Made by a program: the position numbers and the translations under genes. Under the pieces are notes generated by a model that worked only from the letters and a program-made list of their open reading frames with translations, did not search any database and was not told the origin of the DNA. From positions 155,718 to 198,073 of the forward strand of contig NZ_JASJUU010000009.1 of the NCBI RefSeq assembly GCF_030125375.1: 42,356 nucleotides of DNA, written 5' to 3'. Below, in pieces: positions 1-6,821 of the stretch (position 1 is its first letter; each line of letters opens with the position of its first letter). Source of the stretch: Pseudoalteromonas umbrosa. GTDB lineage: Bacteria; Pseudomonadota; Gammaproteobacteria; Enterobacterales; Alteromonadaceae.

Positions 1-1803
1 AGTCGCATGATGGATGCTGCGAAAACCGCAGTCTCTTTCACGCCACTAGGCATGATGGCCACCGCAGCAAGTAATTTGTTCAGTTCGGATGACTCTGGCG
101 CTGCAACAGTTACGGCGGATAGCGACAAGCCTTCTATTGCCAGCCGCATGATGGATGCTGCAAAAACCGCAGTCTCTTTCACGCCACTAGGCATGATGGC
201 CACCACTGCAAGTAACTTGCTGAGCTCAGATGACTCCGGTGCGACCAGCTTGACAGCCGAAGGAGATAAACCTTCTATTGCCAGCCGCATGATGGATGCG
301 GCGAAAACCGCCGCCTCTTTCACGCCATTGGGTATGACGGTAAACGCAGCAAGTAGCTTGTTCAGTTCAGATGACTCCGGTGCGACAAGTTTAACAGCCG
401 AAAGCGACAAGCCTTCTATTGCCAGTCGCATGATGGATGCGGCGAAAACGGCTGTCTCCTATACCCCACTAGGCATGATGGCCACCACTGCAAGTAACTT
501 GCTCAGCTCTGATGACTCCGGTGCGGCTAATTTAGCTACCGAAGGTGACAAGCCTTCCATTGCCAGTCGCATGATGGATGCGGCGAAAACCGCCGCCTCT
601 CTCACGCCACTTGGCATGACGGTCAACGCAGCAAGTAGCTTGTTCAGTTCAGATGACTCCGGTGCGGCTAATTTGGCTACCGAAGGTGACAAGCCTTCCA
701 TTGCCAGTCGCATGATGGATGCAGCAAAAACCGCCGCCTCTCTCACACCACTTGGCATGACGGTAAACGCAGCAAGTAGCTTGTTCAGTTCAGATGACTC
801 CGGTGCGACTAATTTGGCTACCGAAGGCGACAAGCCTTCGTTAACTAGCCGTATGATGGATGCAGCAAAAACTGCCGCCTCTTTCACACCACTGGGCATG
901 ATGGCGACGACGGCCAGCAACTTATTCAGCTCAGATGAGTCAGGGGCAGCGAGCTTAACAACTGAGGGGGAAAAACCTTCATTAACTAGCCGTATGATGG
1001 ATGCAGCCAAAACAGCCGCCTCTTTCACGCCTCTGGGCATGATGGCAACAGGGATCAACCATTTAATGACGTCATCGCCAGACAGCTCTAACCGTATTGC
1101 TGCCAAAGATGGTACATTTTTTAATCCAGTGCTTTCTGAACAAGCTGATAACGGCACACTGTTTATGGGCGACGACTTTCAAAGTAACGGTAAGCTATCT
1201 TCATCGACAGCAGTCTCTACAACCGGGTTGAACAACGCCATGGCAATCGCCAATGAAAGCAGCAATGCATTCAATGCTGAACGCTTATCATCAGGTAAAA
1301 ATGAGTCAGTTTCTGCCATCACACAGCGCACCCTTAGCACACTTAAAAACTCGGGACTGCTTCCCGTTGATGAGCAATCAAATAGCGCCAATATTGCCAG
1401 CCGCCCGATCTCAACAGCTCAATATCAGCAGCTTTTATCTGATACGCAAAATAAAGGCTTAGACGCAACAACCGCCTCGTCTAACAATGCCTCCATTACA
1501 CAACCTACTGTCAACGGCAGTGAGCTGGTAGCGCATGTAGAGTTACCACCCGCACTTAAAGACGCGGCATTGCTCAGTGACACTCTCCTGTCACCCAATG
1601 TACAAGCGCAACTCGCTGGCGCAGCAAAAGCACCTGTTGGCAAGGCGAGTAACAATCGCACTGTTTCAGCCTCACGACCTGCACCAGTGAGAACGATGCC
1701 AAGAGGTGGCGGTGGACCGAAACCTTCAAGTTCAGGGCAGAAAGGGTCATTTCATGTAGATGATACCGGTATTGCGATAATGAACTCTATACTCTTTGAT
1801 TAG
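1..1803 (+). CDS. Repeat-rich tail protein, C-terminal part (tape-measure candidate), partial
   Basis: The frame is open at base 1, already inside a repeat, so the true start lies upstream. The protein is built from 47-residue tandem units beginning MMDAAKTA and ending KPSIASR or KPSLTSR: seven complete units and an eighth that diverges after about 20 residues. The units carry a conserved FTPLGM segment and an acidic SSDDSGA segment. The remaining ~240 residues are Ser/Ala/Asn-rich with a Gly-rich stretch (PRGGGGPKPSSSG) near the end. It directly precedes a tail protein and the baseplate operon, which is where myophage tape measure genes normally lie. That role is inferred from position only; no diagnostic domain is visible. 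The stop is followed by an AGGA ribosome site for the next gene, so the two are probably co-transcribed. Confidence 0.75.
   Translation, partial: SRMMDAAKTAVSFTPLGMMATAASNLFSSDDSGAATVTADSDKPSIASRMMDAAKTAVSFTPLGMMATTASNLLSSDDSGATSLTAEGDKPSIASRMMDAAKTAASFTPLGMTVNAASSLFSSDDSGATSLTAESDKPSIASRMMDAAKTAVSYTPLGMMATTASNLLSSDDSGAANLATEGDKPSIASRMMDAAKTAASLTPLGMTVNAASSLFSSDDSGAANLATEGDKPSIASRMMDAAKTAASLTPLGMTVNAASSLFSSDDSGATNLATEGDKPSLTSRMMDAAKTAASFTPLGMMATTASNLFSSDESGAASLTTEGEKPSLTSRMMDAAKTAASFTPLGMMATGINHLMTSSPDSSNRIAAKDGTFFNPVLSEQADNGTLFMGDDFQSNGKLSSSTAVSTTGLNNAMAIANESSNAFNAERLSSGKNESVSAITQRTLSTLKNSGLLPVDEQSNSANIASRPISTAQYQQLLSDTQNKGLDATTASSNNASITQPTVNGSELVAHVELPPALKDAALLSDTLLSPNVQAQLAGAAKAPVGKASNNRTVSASRPAPVRTMPRGGGGPKPSSSGQKGSFHVDDTGIAIMNSILFD
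7..1113 (+). repeat. 141-bp in-frame tandem repeat, about 7.8 copies
   Basis: ATGATG units start at 7, 148, 289, 430, 571, 712, 853 and 994, an exact 141-bp period. Two subtypes alternate irregularly: units with MMATTASN and units with MTVNAASS after the shared PLG. This suggests shuffling by recombination rather than simple stepwise duplication. The array continues beyond the left edge. Confidence 0.95.
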
Positions 1804-1811
1804 GAATTGAC

Positions 1812-2516
1812 ATGACAACAGAAAATAATACGCTCGATATCGAGGCACTGGCTTCGGGCCAGTTTGGAAATGCAAAGGTGTCAATTGTACTGCCAGAAGC
1901 AGCAGTTGCCTCCGGCGACATTGGCACAATCGTTGGGTTTACAACCGAAAACTTTACCATCCAGGGCTCTGCGACATGGGAAGGAAAAGAAACTGGGGAG
2001 TCGAGTACGCTTAATGACGTGATCTCAGGTCTTTCAGGCATTATAAACTCATTTGGCGCCTCAATTCCAGGCGGGTCGACCACTTCACGAGCATCAACAG
2101 TCCGGCACTGGACATCAAGCGAGCCGCAACAGTTTCCTGTGAGCTTTGTGCTCCTTGCATATAATGATCGAATTGACGTACGTAAAGATGTCAGCAAGCT
2201 GTTACGCTGTTTATATCCAACTGGCTCTGGCGGCGAGTTCTCGATATTTGGTGTCGAATTCGGCATTGGTATGAAATCTCCTATGGGATACATTCCAAAG
2301 TTTGGCGAAAACACACCATCGGAAAATACCGCCACACTTAAAATCGGTAAATGGTTTGAAGCTGATGGGCTGCTCATCGATGATGTCGCCGCAGAAATGA
2401 GCAAAGAGGTGACCCCGTCAGGGAACCCGCTGTACGCGAATGTCACCGTCACGTTTAGCTCTTACCGTATGCTGTATGCTGATGATATCACCAACCTGTT
2501 TTATGGCAACGAGTAG
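1812..2516 (+). CDS. Tail tube/baseplate junction candidate protein (234 aa)
   Basis: It starts 8 bases after the preceding stop with AGGA (1802-1805) as ribosome site. The protein is mixed alpha/beta without signal peptide or membrane segment. Its second half contains PVSFVLLAYNDRIDV, a GGEFSIFG segment and a C-terminal beta block ending PLYANVTVTFSSYR. This style is seen in phage proteins that cap or initiate the tail tube (T4 gp48/gp54-like, or the LysM-adjacent proteins of other myophages), but I assign it by resemblance and position only. It lies between the putative tape measure and the hub/spike genes, separated from the latter by the tRNA-bearing segment. A tail sheath- or tube-associated role is the main alternative. 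Confidence 0.55.
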   Translation: MTTENNTLDIEALASGQFGNAKVSIVLPEAAVASGDIGTIVGFTTENFTIQGSATWEGKETGESSTLNDVISGLSGIINSFGASIPGGSTTSRASTVRHWTSSEPQQFPVSFVLLAYNDRIDVRKDVSKLLRCLYPTGSGGEFSIFGVEFGIGMKSPMGYIPKFGENTPSENTATLKIGKWFEADGLLIDDVAAEMSKEVTPSGNPLYANVTVTFSSYRMLYADDITNLFYGNE

Positions 2517-2561
2517 CCTCATAACTCAGCCCGCCTTGCTCATAAAATAATACCGTGAGTG

Positions 2562-2579
2562 AGGCTTCGTGCGCCTTTT
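2562..2579 (+). terminator. Weak hairpin with short T-run
   Basis: AGGC (2562-2565) pairs with GCCT (2573-2576) and TTT follows. It is too short to be certain, but lies where the transcript of the preceding tail gene should end. Confidence 0.25.
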
Positions 2580-2599
2580 GTAATAACGCCATTGACCTG

Positions 2600-2607
2600 T
2601 TGTACAA
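2600..2607. promoter_or_regulatory. TTGTACAA palindrome upstream of tRNA-Asp
   Basis: Perfect 8-bp palindrome in the extended form TTGTACAACGAT, shared with sites near 4050, 20252 and 37657. An AT-rich tract follows. It heads the tRNA-Asp/2827/3625 unit. Proposed regulatory element, function inferred. Confidence 0.5.
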
Positions 2608-2662
2608 CGATAATATAAAATATAGCCTATTCAATGACTTTACCATTGATCATCTGTTATTT

Positions 2663-2739
2663 GGGGTGGTAGTTCAGTTGGTTAGAATATCGGCCTGTCA
2701 CGCCGAAGGTCGCGAGTTCGAGTCTCGTCCACCTCGCCA
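2663..2739 (+). tRNA. tRNA-Asp (anticodon GUC)
   Basis: A full 77-nt cloverleaf. The acceptor stem GGGGTGG/CCACCTC has one G-U pair, the anticodon stem TCGGC/GCCGA is perfect around loop CTGTCAC, the T-stem is GCGAG/CTCGT with the TTCGAGT loop, and CCA is encoded. The body resembles gammaproteobacterial tRNA-Asp but with phage-like divergence. A perfect 9-bp inverted repeat, TCTGTTATT (2653-2661) and AATAACAGA (2739-2747), flanks it and could extend the acceptor stem in the precursor. It probably supplements host decoding of GAC/GAU. Confidence 0.97.
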
Positions 2740-2826
2740 ATAACAGACAATTGCACGTTAAGGACTGGCTTAGTCTTTGTTGCTAAGCTGGAATGCTTAA
2801 ACAACGACCTAAGATTGAGACTAAAG

Positions 2827-3615
2827 ATGAGCCGAGCAGCGCAATTACTTACCAAATTTGATGACGCAAAAACCATGGGGGACACCACCTCATTGCAAGT
2901 GTCTATGACACAACAAAACAACACCAGATTTTATACCACTCAAGTACGTCAAACGCGCTATACACTTCACCAAGGACATCATGGCGAATGGACCGTGCAA
3001 TCACAGCGTGAACAGCTTGCAACTTTAGATCAAACCCGTGTATTTAGAAACTTAGAAGCGCTTGAGCAAACCATTCAATGCTTACAAGGCATTGCCCAAA
3101 AAATTGCGCAATTGGATGCCACAACGCAAGACGATGCGATGGCAGAGGCGCTTGAAATTGAGCAAACAGCATTTGAATTAGAAATGGCGCAAACTCAACA
3201 GCAATCAGCACTTTACCAACTACAGCTGATCGCCAAAGCCAAAGGCTGTAAAAAGAGTGCTAAGGCCTTGGTCGCTTTATCAGATGAAGCCGACAGTGAA
3301 CGTGCTCAGCTGGACGCCCTACACGCTTATTTCAAGCGCGCTGATCAACCCGAATACGCTGCGGTTGCGCTGGCACTGAAACACAAACGTCCAGATTGGG
3401 TTTTAATTGCCCTCTTGGAGCTCAATAAACTGCACTCGCAAGATCCTTCGAACGATGCCTTGCAGAGACTATTACACGCAGTACAAGAACCATTACCCAA
3501 GCAAACACAGGCATTGGAGCCTGTCACACTCAACGAGCCCCTAGCCAGTATCGTTAATGCGATCCCCGCCAAAGAGAGAAAGGCACTGGTCAGCGCTTGG
3601 CAACTCAGATTTTAA
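2827..3615 (+). CDS. Unknown protein with shared N-terminal LLxKF motif (262 aa)
   Basis: Function not recognised. ATG at 2827 is preferred over the in-frame TTG at 2815; the TGAGAC element (2816-2821) lies 5 bases upstream. The N-terminus MSRAAQLLTKF carries the same short amphipathic motif as four other proteins of this window. Residues ~30-65 are beta-like and Gln/Thr-rich; ~70-150 form long Gln/Glu/Ala-rich helices, probably coiled coil; ~150-230 form more helices, including a KRPDWVLIALLELNKL segment. It is soluble. The next gene follows after 9 bases with AAGGTACAG, so the two are co-transcribed. A virion-internal or chaperone role is possible but unproven. Confidence 0.7.
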   Translation: MSRAAQLLTKFDDAKTMGDTTSLQVSMTQQNNTRFYTTQVRQTRYTLHQGHHGEWTVQSQREQLATLDQTRVFRNLEALEQTIQCLQGIAQKIAQLDATTQDDAMAEALEIEQTAFELEMAQTQQQSALYQLQLIAKAKGCKKSAKALVALSDEADSERAQLDALHAYFKRADQPEYAAVALALKHKRPDWVLIALLELNKLHSQDPSNDALQRLLHAVQEPLPKQTQALEPVTLNEPLASIVNAIPAKERKALVSAWQLRF

Positions 3616-3624
3616 GGTACAGAT

Positions 3625-4023
3625 ATGAACAAAGCACAACAGATCATCAATAAATACAAAGAACTATCAGCTAAAGCATCTAACCTAGACGAACATAACC
3701 AAATGTCAGAACGACAAACGATCAGTGAATTTGTGATAGCCCAAAGCACTAGATTAGATGAACGCCGCATGTTACAAACAAAATTTATTGCAGGCACCTT
3801 GCCAAGAGAAGCCGAATTTTGGCATATGCGAATCAAAGATTTACTTCGACTTATGGGCAGTAAAAAGCTACCAAAAGTTAATACTATTCAAGATATTGTA
3901 CTGTGGGTGACACGCGCCGCAGAAGCTTGGCGCAATTCACTGCAATATGCTGAACTGATGAAAAAAAAGGGATTAAGCCGAAAAGATAAAAATACCTTTG
4001 TGTGGGTTGAAAAAAAGCGATAA
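3625..4023 (+). CDS. Unknown small helical protein with shared N-terminal motif (132 aa)
   Basis: It follows the previous gene after 9 bases with AAGG as ribosome site. Its N-terminus MNKAQQIINKY has the same hydrophobic-hydrophobic-x-x-aromatic pattern as the preceding protein. The rest is predominantly helical and basic (many Lys/Arg, ending FVWVEKKR), with a WHMRIKDLLRLMGSKK stretch in the middle and LWVTRAAEAWRNSL towards the end. There is no membrane segment or known catalytic motif. Basic charge and small size would fit nucleic acid or virion-core association, which is inference only. The unit ends near the promoter/terminator pair at 4050-4122. Confidence 0.65.
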   Translation: MNKAQQIINKYKELSAKASNLDEHNQMSERQTISEFVIAQSTRLDERRMLQTKFIAGTLPREAEFWHMRIKDLLRLMGSKKLPKVNTIQDIVLWVTRAAEAWRNSLQYAELMKKKGLSRKDKNTFVWVEKKR

Positions 4024-4049
4024 AAAAGAGCCCAAACAACACCCAACCA

Positions 4050-4078
4050 TTGTACAACGATGTGTTTTTGCGTATAAT
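4050..4078 (+). promoter_or_regulatory. Promoter with TTGTAC -35 and TATAAT -10
   Basis: TTGTAC (4050-4055, within a TTGTACAA palindrome) is separated by exactly 17 bases from a perfect TATAAT (4073-4078). This is the best sigma70-type match associated with a TTGTACAA site. A strong terminator begins only about 14 bases after the -10, so the default product may be a tiny RNA or the downstream gene may be attenuated. Confidence 0.6.
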
Positions 4079-4091
4079 CCTTCATGTCGAT

Positions 4092-4122
4092 AAAGCCAAG
4101 TATGCACTTGGCTTTATTTTTT
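4092..4122 (+). terminator. Rho-independent terminator
   Basis: A perfect 9-bp stem AAAGCCAAG (4092-4100) / CTTGGCTTT (4107-4115) with a 6-nt loop is followed by A and six T. It lies between the 3625 gene and the small membrane protein gene. Confidence 0.88.
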
Positions 4123-4202
4123 AGTGATAAACAGGGAAAAGCAAGTAGGACATCACTGTTGTCCCAAAACTCCAACCTGAGTTTTTATTTTGGACCACAG
4201 TA

Positions 4203-4460
4203 ATGACGATACCTTTTGTTGAGGCATTGGCTTGGCTGTCTATGGCAGCAGCAATGATTGCATTTTCAACACGTAACGAATTTATGTTACGTTTATTCAC
4301 TATTTTTGGCTGTATTTCAGGCTTTATTGTCTATGCGGACAAAGCCCTAGTACCCAGTATGATTTTAAATGCCTATATCGGGGGCATTTGTACTGTGTAC
4401 ATACTGAAAGACTTGTATCAGCGCGGCCGAACGTCGCACCCAGATCAAGATAACAGCTAG
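4203..4460 (+). CDS. Small integral membrane protein (85 aa)
   Basis: Three hydrophobic segments can be read at about residues 5-22, 28-45 and 50-69, followed by a polar tail (YQRGRTSHPDQDNS), so it is probably a three-pass inner-membrane protein. There is no cleavable signal peptide. The ribosome site before ATG 4203 is poor. It sits alone between a terminator and tRNA-Thr. Size and topology would fit a holin, but no lysis partner is visible nearby. A host-membrane modifier such as superinfection exclusion is an equally good guess. I do not recognise the family with certainty. Confidence 0.6.
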   Translation: MTIPFVEALAWLSMAAAMIAFSTRNEFMLRLFTIFGCISGFIVYADKALVPSMILNAYIGGICTVYILKDLYQRGRTSHPDQDNS

Positions 4461-4486
4461 CTTTGCGCATTGCGTAACCTCATTTT

Positions 4487-4562
<76 letters not shown>

Positions 4563-4643
4563 TCATCATACAGGTATGCCCTATGCTTGCCCGTCTGATT
4601 TGAACAGGTGTGCGCGAGTTCATACTCAACAGCGACCTCAAAG

Positions 4644-4682
4644 CCGAGTTAGCTCTGTCCCCCTTAACTCGGTTTCTTTTTT
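4644..4682 (+). terminator. Rho-independent terminator after tRNA-Thr
   Basis: CCGAGTTA (4644-4651) pairs with TAACTCGG (4665-4672), followed by TTTCTTTTTT. It would end the membrane protein/tRNA-Thr transcript. Confidence 0.85.
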
Positions 4683-4696
4683 ATTACCCACCTCCC

Positions 4697-4704
4697 TTGT
4701 ACAA
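4697..4704. promoter_or_regulatory. TTGTACAA palindrome at head of baseplate operon
   Basis: Perfect palindrome between the terminator and the hub gene. The TGAGAC element (4760-4765) lies between it and the ATG at 4773. Probable control site of the hub-spike operon; function inferred. Confidence 0.5.
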
Positions 4705-4772
4705 TACTTTAATGGTAGAATAAAACTAATTAGCGCCAATTAGGCGAAAATAAATTATATGAGACTTGATGT

Positions 4773-5945
4773 ATGTTGAAGGTAGATGGCCTATTCCAGA
4801 TCAACTTAGTAATAGATGGCCTGGAAGAACTTAAAACGAACCCACTCAATCTAAAGGGATTAGAACTGATTGAAGTTGCAGGTGTCGGCTTGCCTATGTT
4901 GCAAGGCGCAATCGAAATCGATGACCCGAATGTGCGTGCCCTATTTCATGAAGGCAATAAAGTGACCATCAGTTACAGCATTGGTAAAGATGATGAAGAC
5001 GACACCATAGATACCCGTTATATGCTGACTCGCGTCACCACCTCACGAGTAAATCATCAATACTTAATCAGCTTTGCCGGCCTCTATGATGTGCCCGCTT
5101 ACTTGATCACCCATAAACAACGCGCTTTTTCTAACATGTCAGCTGTAGAAGCGATTTTAGAAGTTGCCAAAGACCATTTCGGACCCGACTACATTGATTC
5201 AAACGTCAAAAAATCAGAAGATCGGATGACTTGGCTTCAAGGTGCTATCACAGATAAAAAGTTCATTGCAAATACGTGGATGCACGCAGATTTACCCGAC
5301 TCATTCCCAATGATAGCCATCACCACAGATGGGCGATTTCGCCTGCGAGATTTAAAAACCATCGTCAAAGAGGAAGGGGCAAAACCAACTTGGGAGTTTC
5401 ACCAACGCGCCGACGAAGAAGCAGAAGATGATGGCAATAAAATTTGGTATCACGGTGATTACACGGTTGATAATAACTCAGGGTTTATGAACCATTGGCT
5501 AGGGTATGGCAATACGCTTGATATGCGCGATCAGGAACTCAGCGAATACGAAGAAGTACTAGAGCAGTCTAGTCCTCAATTGGCGAAGGCTTCCGCATTT
5601 CCACGCCATTCCGATGTGCATGGCCGCAAAGGCAAACCGCGTTATGTTAACGATAATATGTACCCAAGGTACTGGCATGCCTATCAACAAAATACGACGC
5701 AACTGGGATTGTACAGCACAATTTCTGTCACGTTGAACTATGACAGCAGGCTCCATAAACAAATGCGGGTACTCGACCTCGTGTACTTCTCAGAAGTAGA
5801 CAGCTCAGCAGAAAAGTTTGATAACCCATTTACCGGACTGTATTTGATCTCAAAATTAAGTCGTAAATTTAGCCAAAACAAGGTGGTCACTACGGTGCAG
5901 TTAAGCCGTGAAACCCTATCTGATATTCAAGGGGAGGTGCGATAA
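4773..5945 (+). CDS. Baseplate hub protein (gp27/gpD-like, 390 aa)
   Basis: Residues ~1-100 form a beta-rich fold typical of phage hub proteins (short strands, a GVGLPMLQGAIEID segment, an RYMLTRV segment), followed by an alpha/beta middle with SNMSAVEAILEVAKDHFG. The C-terminal beta domain contains LDLVYFSEVDSS and ends FSQNKVVTTVQLSRE, the usual closing strands of gpD/gp27 hub barrels. It should form the trimeric ring that joins the tail tube to the spike. Its stop overlaps the spike gene's ATG by one base (TAATG), a hub-spike coupling common in myophages. ATG 4773 is the only good start. Confidence 0.82.
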   Translation: MLKVDGLFQINLVIDGLEELKTNPLNLKGLELIEVAGVGLPMLQGAIEIDDPNVRALFHEGNKVTISYSIGKDDEDDTIDTRYMLTRVTTSRVNHQYLISFAGLYDVPAYLITHKQRAFSNMSAVEAILEVAKDHFGPDYIDSNVKKSEDRMTWLQGAITDKKFIANTWMHADLPDSFPMIAITTDGRFRLRDLKTIVKEEGAKPTWEFHQRADEEAEDDGNKIWYHGDYTVDNNSGFMNHWLGYGNTLDMRDQELSEYEEVLEQSSPQLAKASAFPRHSDVHGRKGKPRYVNDNMYPRYWHAYQQNTTQLGLYSTISVTLNYDSRLHKQMRVLDLVYFSEVDSSAEKFDNPFTGLYLISKLSRKFSQNKVVTTVQLSRETLSDIQGEVR

Positions 5946-6679
5946 TGGGCTTACTCAAACAGGCTGATTGGCTGCGCCCACGCCATGAATTACGTGAGCA
6001 ATTTGAAGCCGAAGTGGTTAAAAACGATGATCCCCGTATGTTGGGGCGGGTGAAGTGCTCTATTAAAGGCCTGCTGGACATTACTTACATTAGCATTGAT
6101 GATTTACCTTGGGTTTCGCCACAGTTTCCCGCCGAGCATGGTACCTTAGACGATGGCTCAGCCATCATTGTGCCTGAAGTGGGCTCGACGATTTTAGTTG
6201 AGTTCCCTTCCCAAGACATCTATCAGCCAATTTACCGCTGGCGCAAGCTCAATCGAAAATCGCGTCCCAAAGATTTTCACTCTGAATACCCTGAGCGTTA
6301 CGGTCATCAAGACCGGATGGGAAATAAGTTCATCATAAATAAACGCGATGGTCATTCAAGTAAAGAAACACGTTCACAAGATGGCAGCTTGCACTATCAC
6401 AACACTGTCAATGGCACTCAGTTAATCACAGATCCGCATGGCACCATCATTGAGATAGACCGACCAAATCAGCGCTTGTTCATCAAATTTGGTGGATTAG
6501 AGGCCACCGTTAGCCCAGAAGGGGTAAGTATCAATACGCCTTCTTTAACCATCAATGCAGAAGATGCATTGAGTTTGCTTTCTAGCTCCGGCATGGATGT
6601 TAACAGCCTTGCCGATGGTCATGGCGTTGGTAGTTTCATTGAATCTATCGCGGAAGCAATTGAAAAAACAGGAGGATAA
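5945..6679 (+). CDS. Baseplate spike protein (gp5/gpV-like, 244 aa)
   Basis: Residues ~15-95 form the OB-fold of phage spike proteins: DDPRMLGRVKCSIKG, the LPWVSPQFP motif, and a GSTILVEFPSQD strand with downstream PIYRW. The C-terminal part (~140-215) has short beta repeats (HGTIIEIDRPNQRLFIKFGG, then SINTPSLTINAEDALSL) like the triple-stranded needle stem of VgrG/gpV proteins. No lysozyme domain is present, unlike T4 gp5, so cell-wall lysis during entry must come from elsewhere. It acts at the tip of the tail tube. The start codon overlaps the hub stop. Confidence 0.88.
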   Translation: MGLLKQADWLRPRHELREQFEAEVVKNDDPRMLGRVKCSIKGLLDITYISIDDLPWVSPQFPAEHGTLDDGSAIIVPEVGSTILVEFPSQDIYQPIYRWRKLNRKSRPKDFHSEYPERYGHQDRMGNKFIINKRDGHSSKETRSQDGSLHYHNTVNGTQLITDPHGTIIEIDRPNQRLFIKFGGLEATVSPEGVSINTPSLTINAEDALSLLSSSGMDVNSLADGHGVGSFIESIAEAIEKTGG

Positions 6680-6686
6680 ACACACG

Positions 6687-6821
6687 ATGAAATACCGAAT
6701 TTTACACTGCCTTAAACACATACTGGCGTGTGTAAATGCCTCCTACAACATGCACCGTATCAACGTTGTTTGGTCGGTGTCTAATGGCATAAAGTTGGGT
6801 GATCATGGCACACGAAAATAG
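6687..6821 (+). CDS. Possible small protein (44 aa)
   Basis: A strong AGGAGG ribosome site (6670-6675, inside the end of the spike gene) precedes ATG 6687 by 11 bases. The product is Cys/His-containing (MKYRILHCLKHILACVNASY) and unknown. It overlaps the next gene's start by 17 bases, which could couple their translation. Alternatively the AGGAGG is a relic and the frame is chance; the overlap and good ribosome site favour translation slightly. Confidence 0.4.
   Translation: MKYRILHCLKHILACVNASYNMHRINVVWSVSNGIKLGDHGTRK

Noticed and set aside
459..1157. 232-residue minus-strand ORF over the 141-bp repeats
   Set aside because: It is an antisense shadow of the repeat protein; the same period keeps the frame open. 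No ribosome site or independent signal.
2555..2743. 62-residue plus-strand ORF spanning tRNA-Asp
   Set aside because: It reads through the tRNA gene and has no ribosome site.
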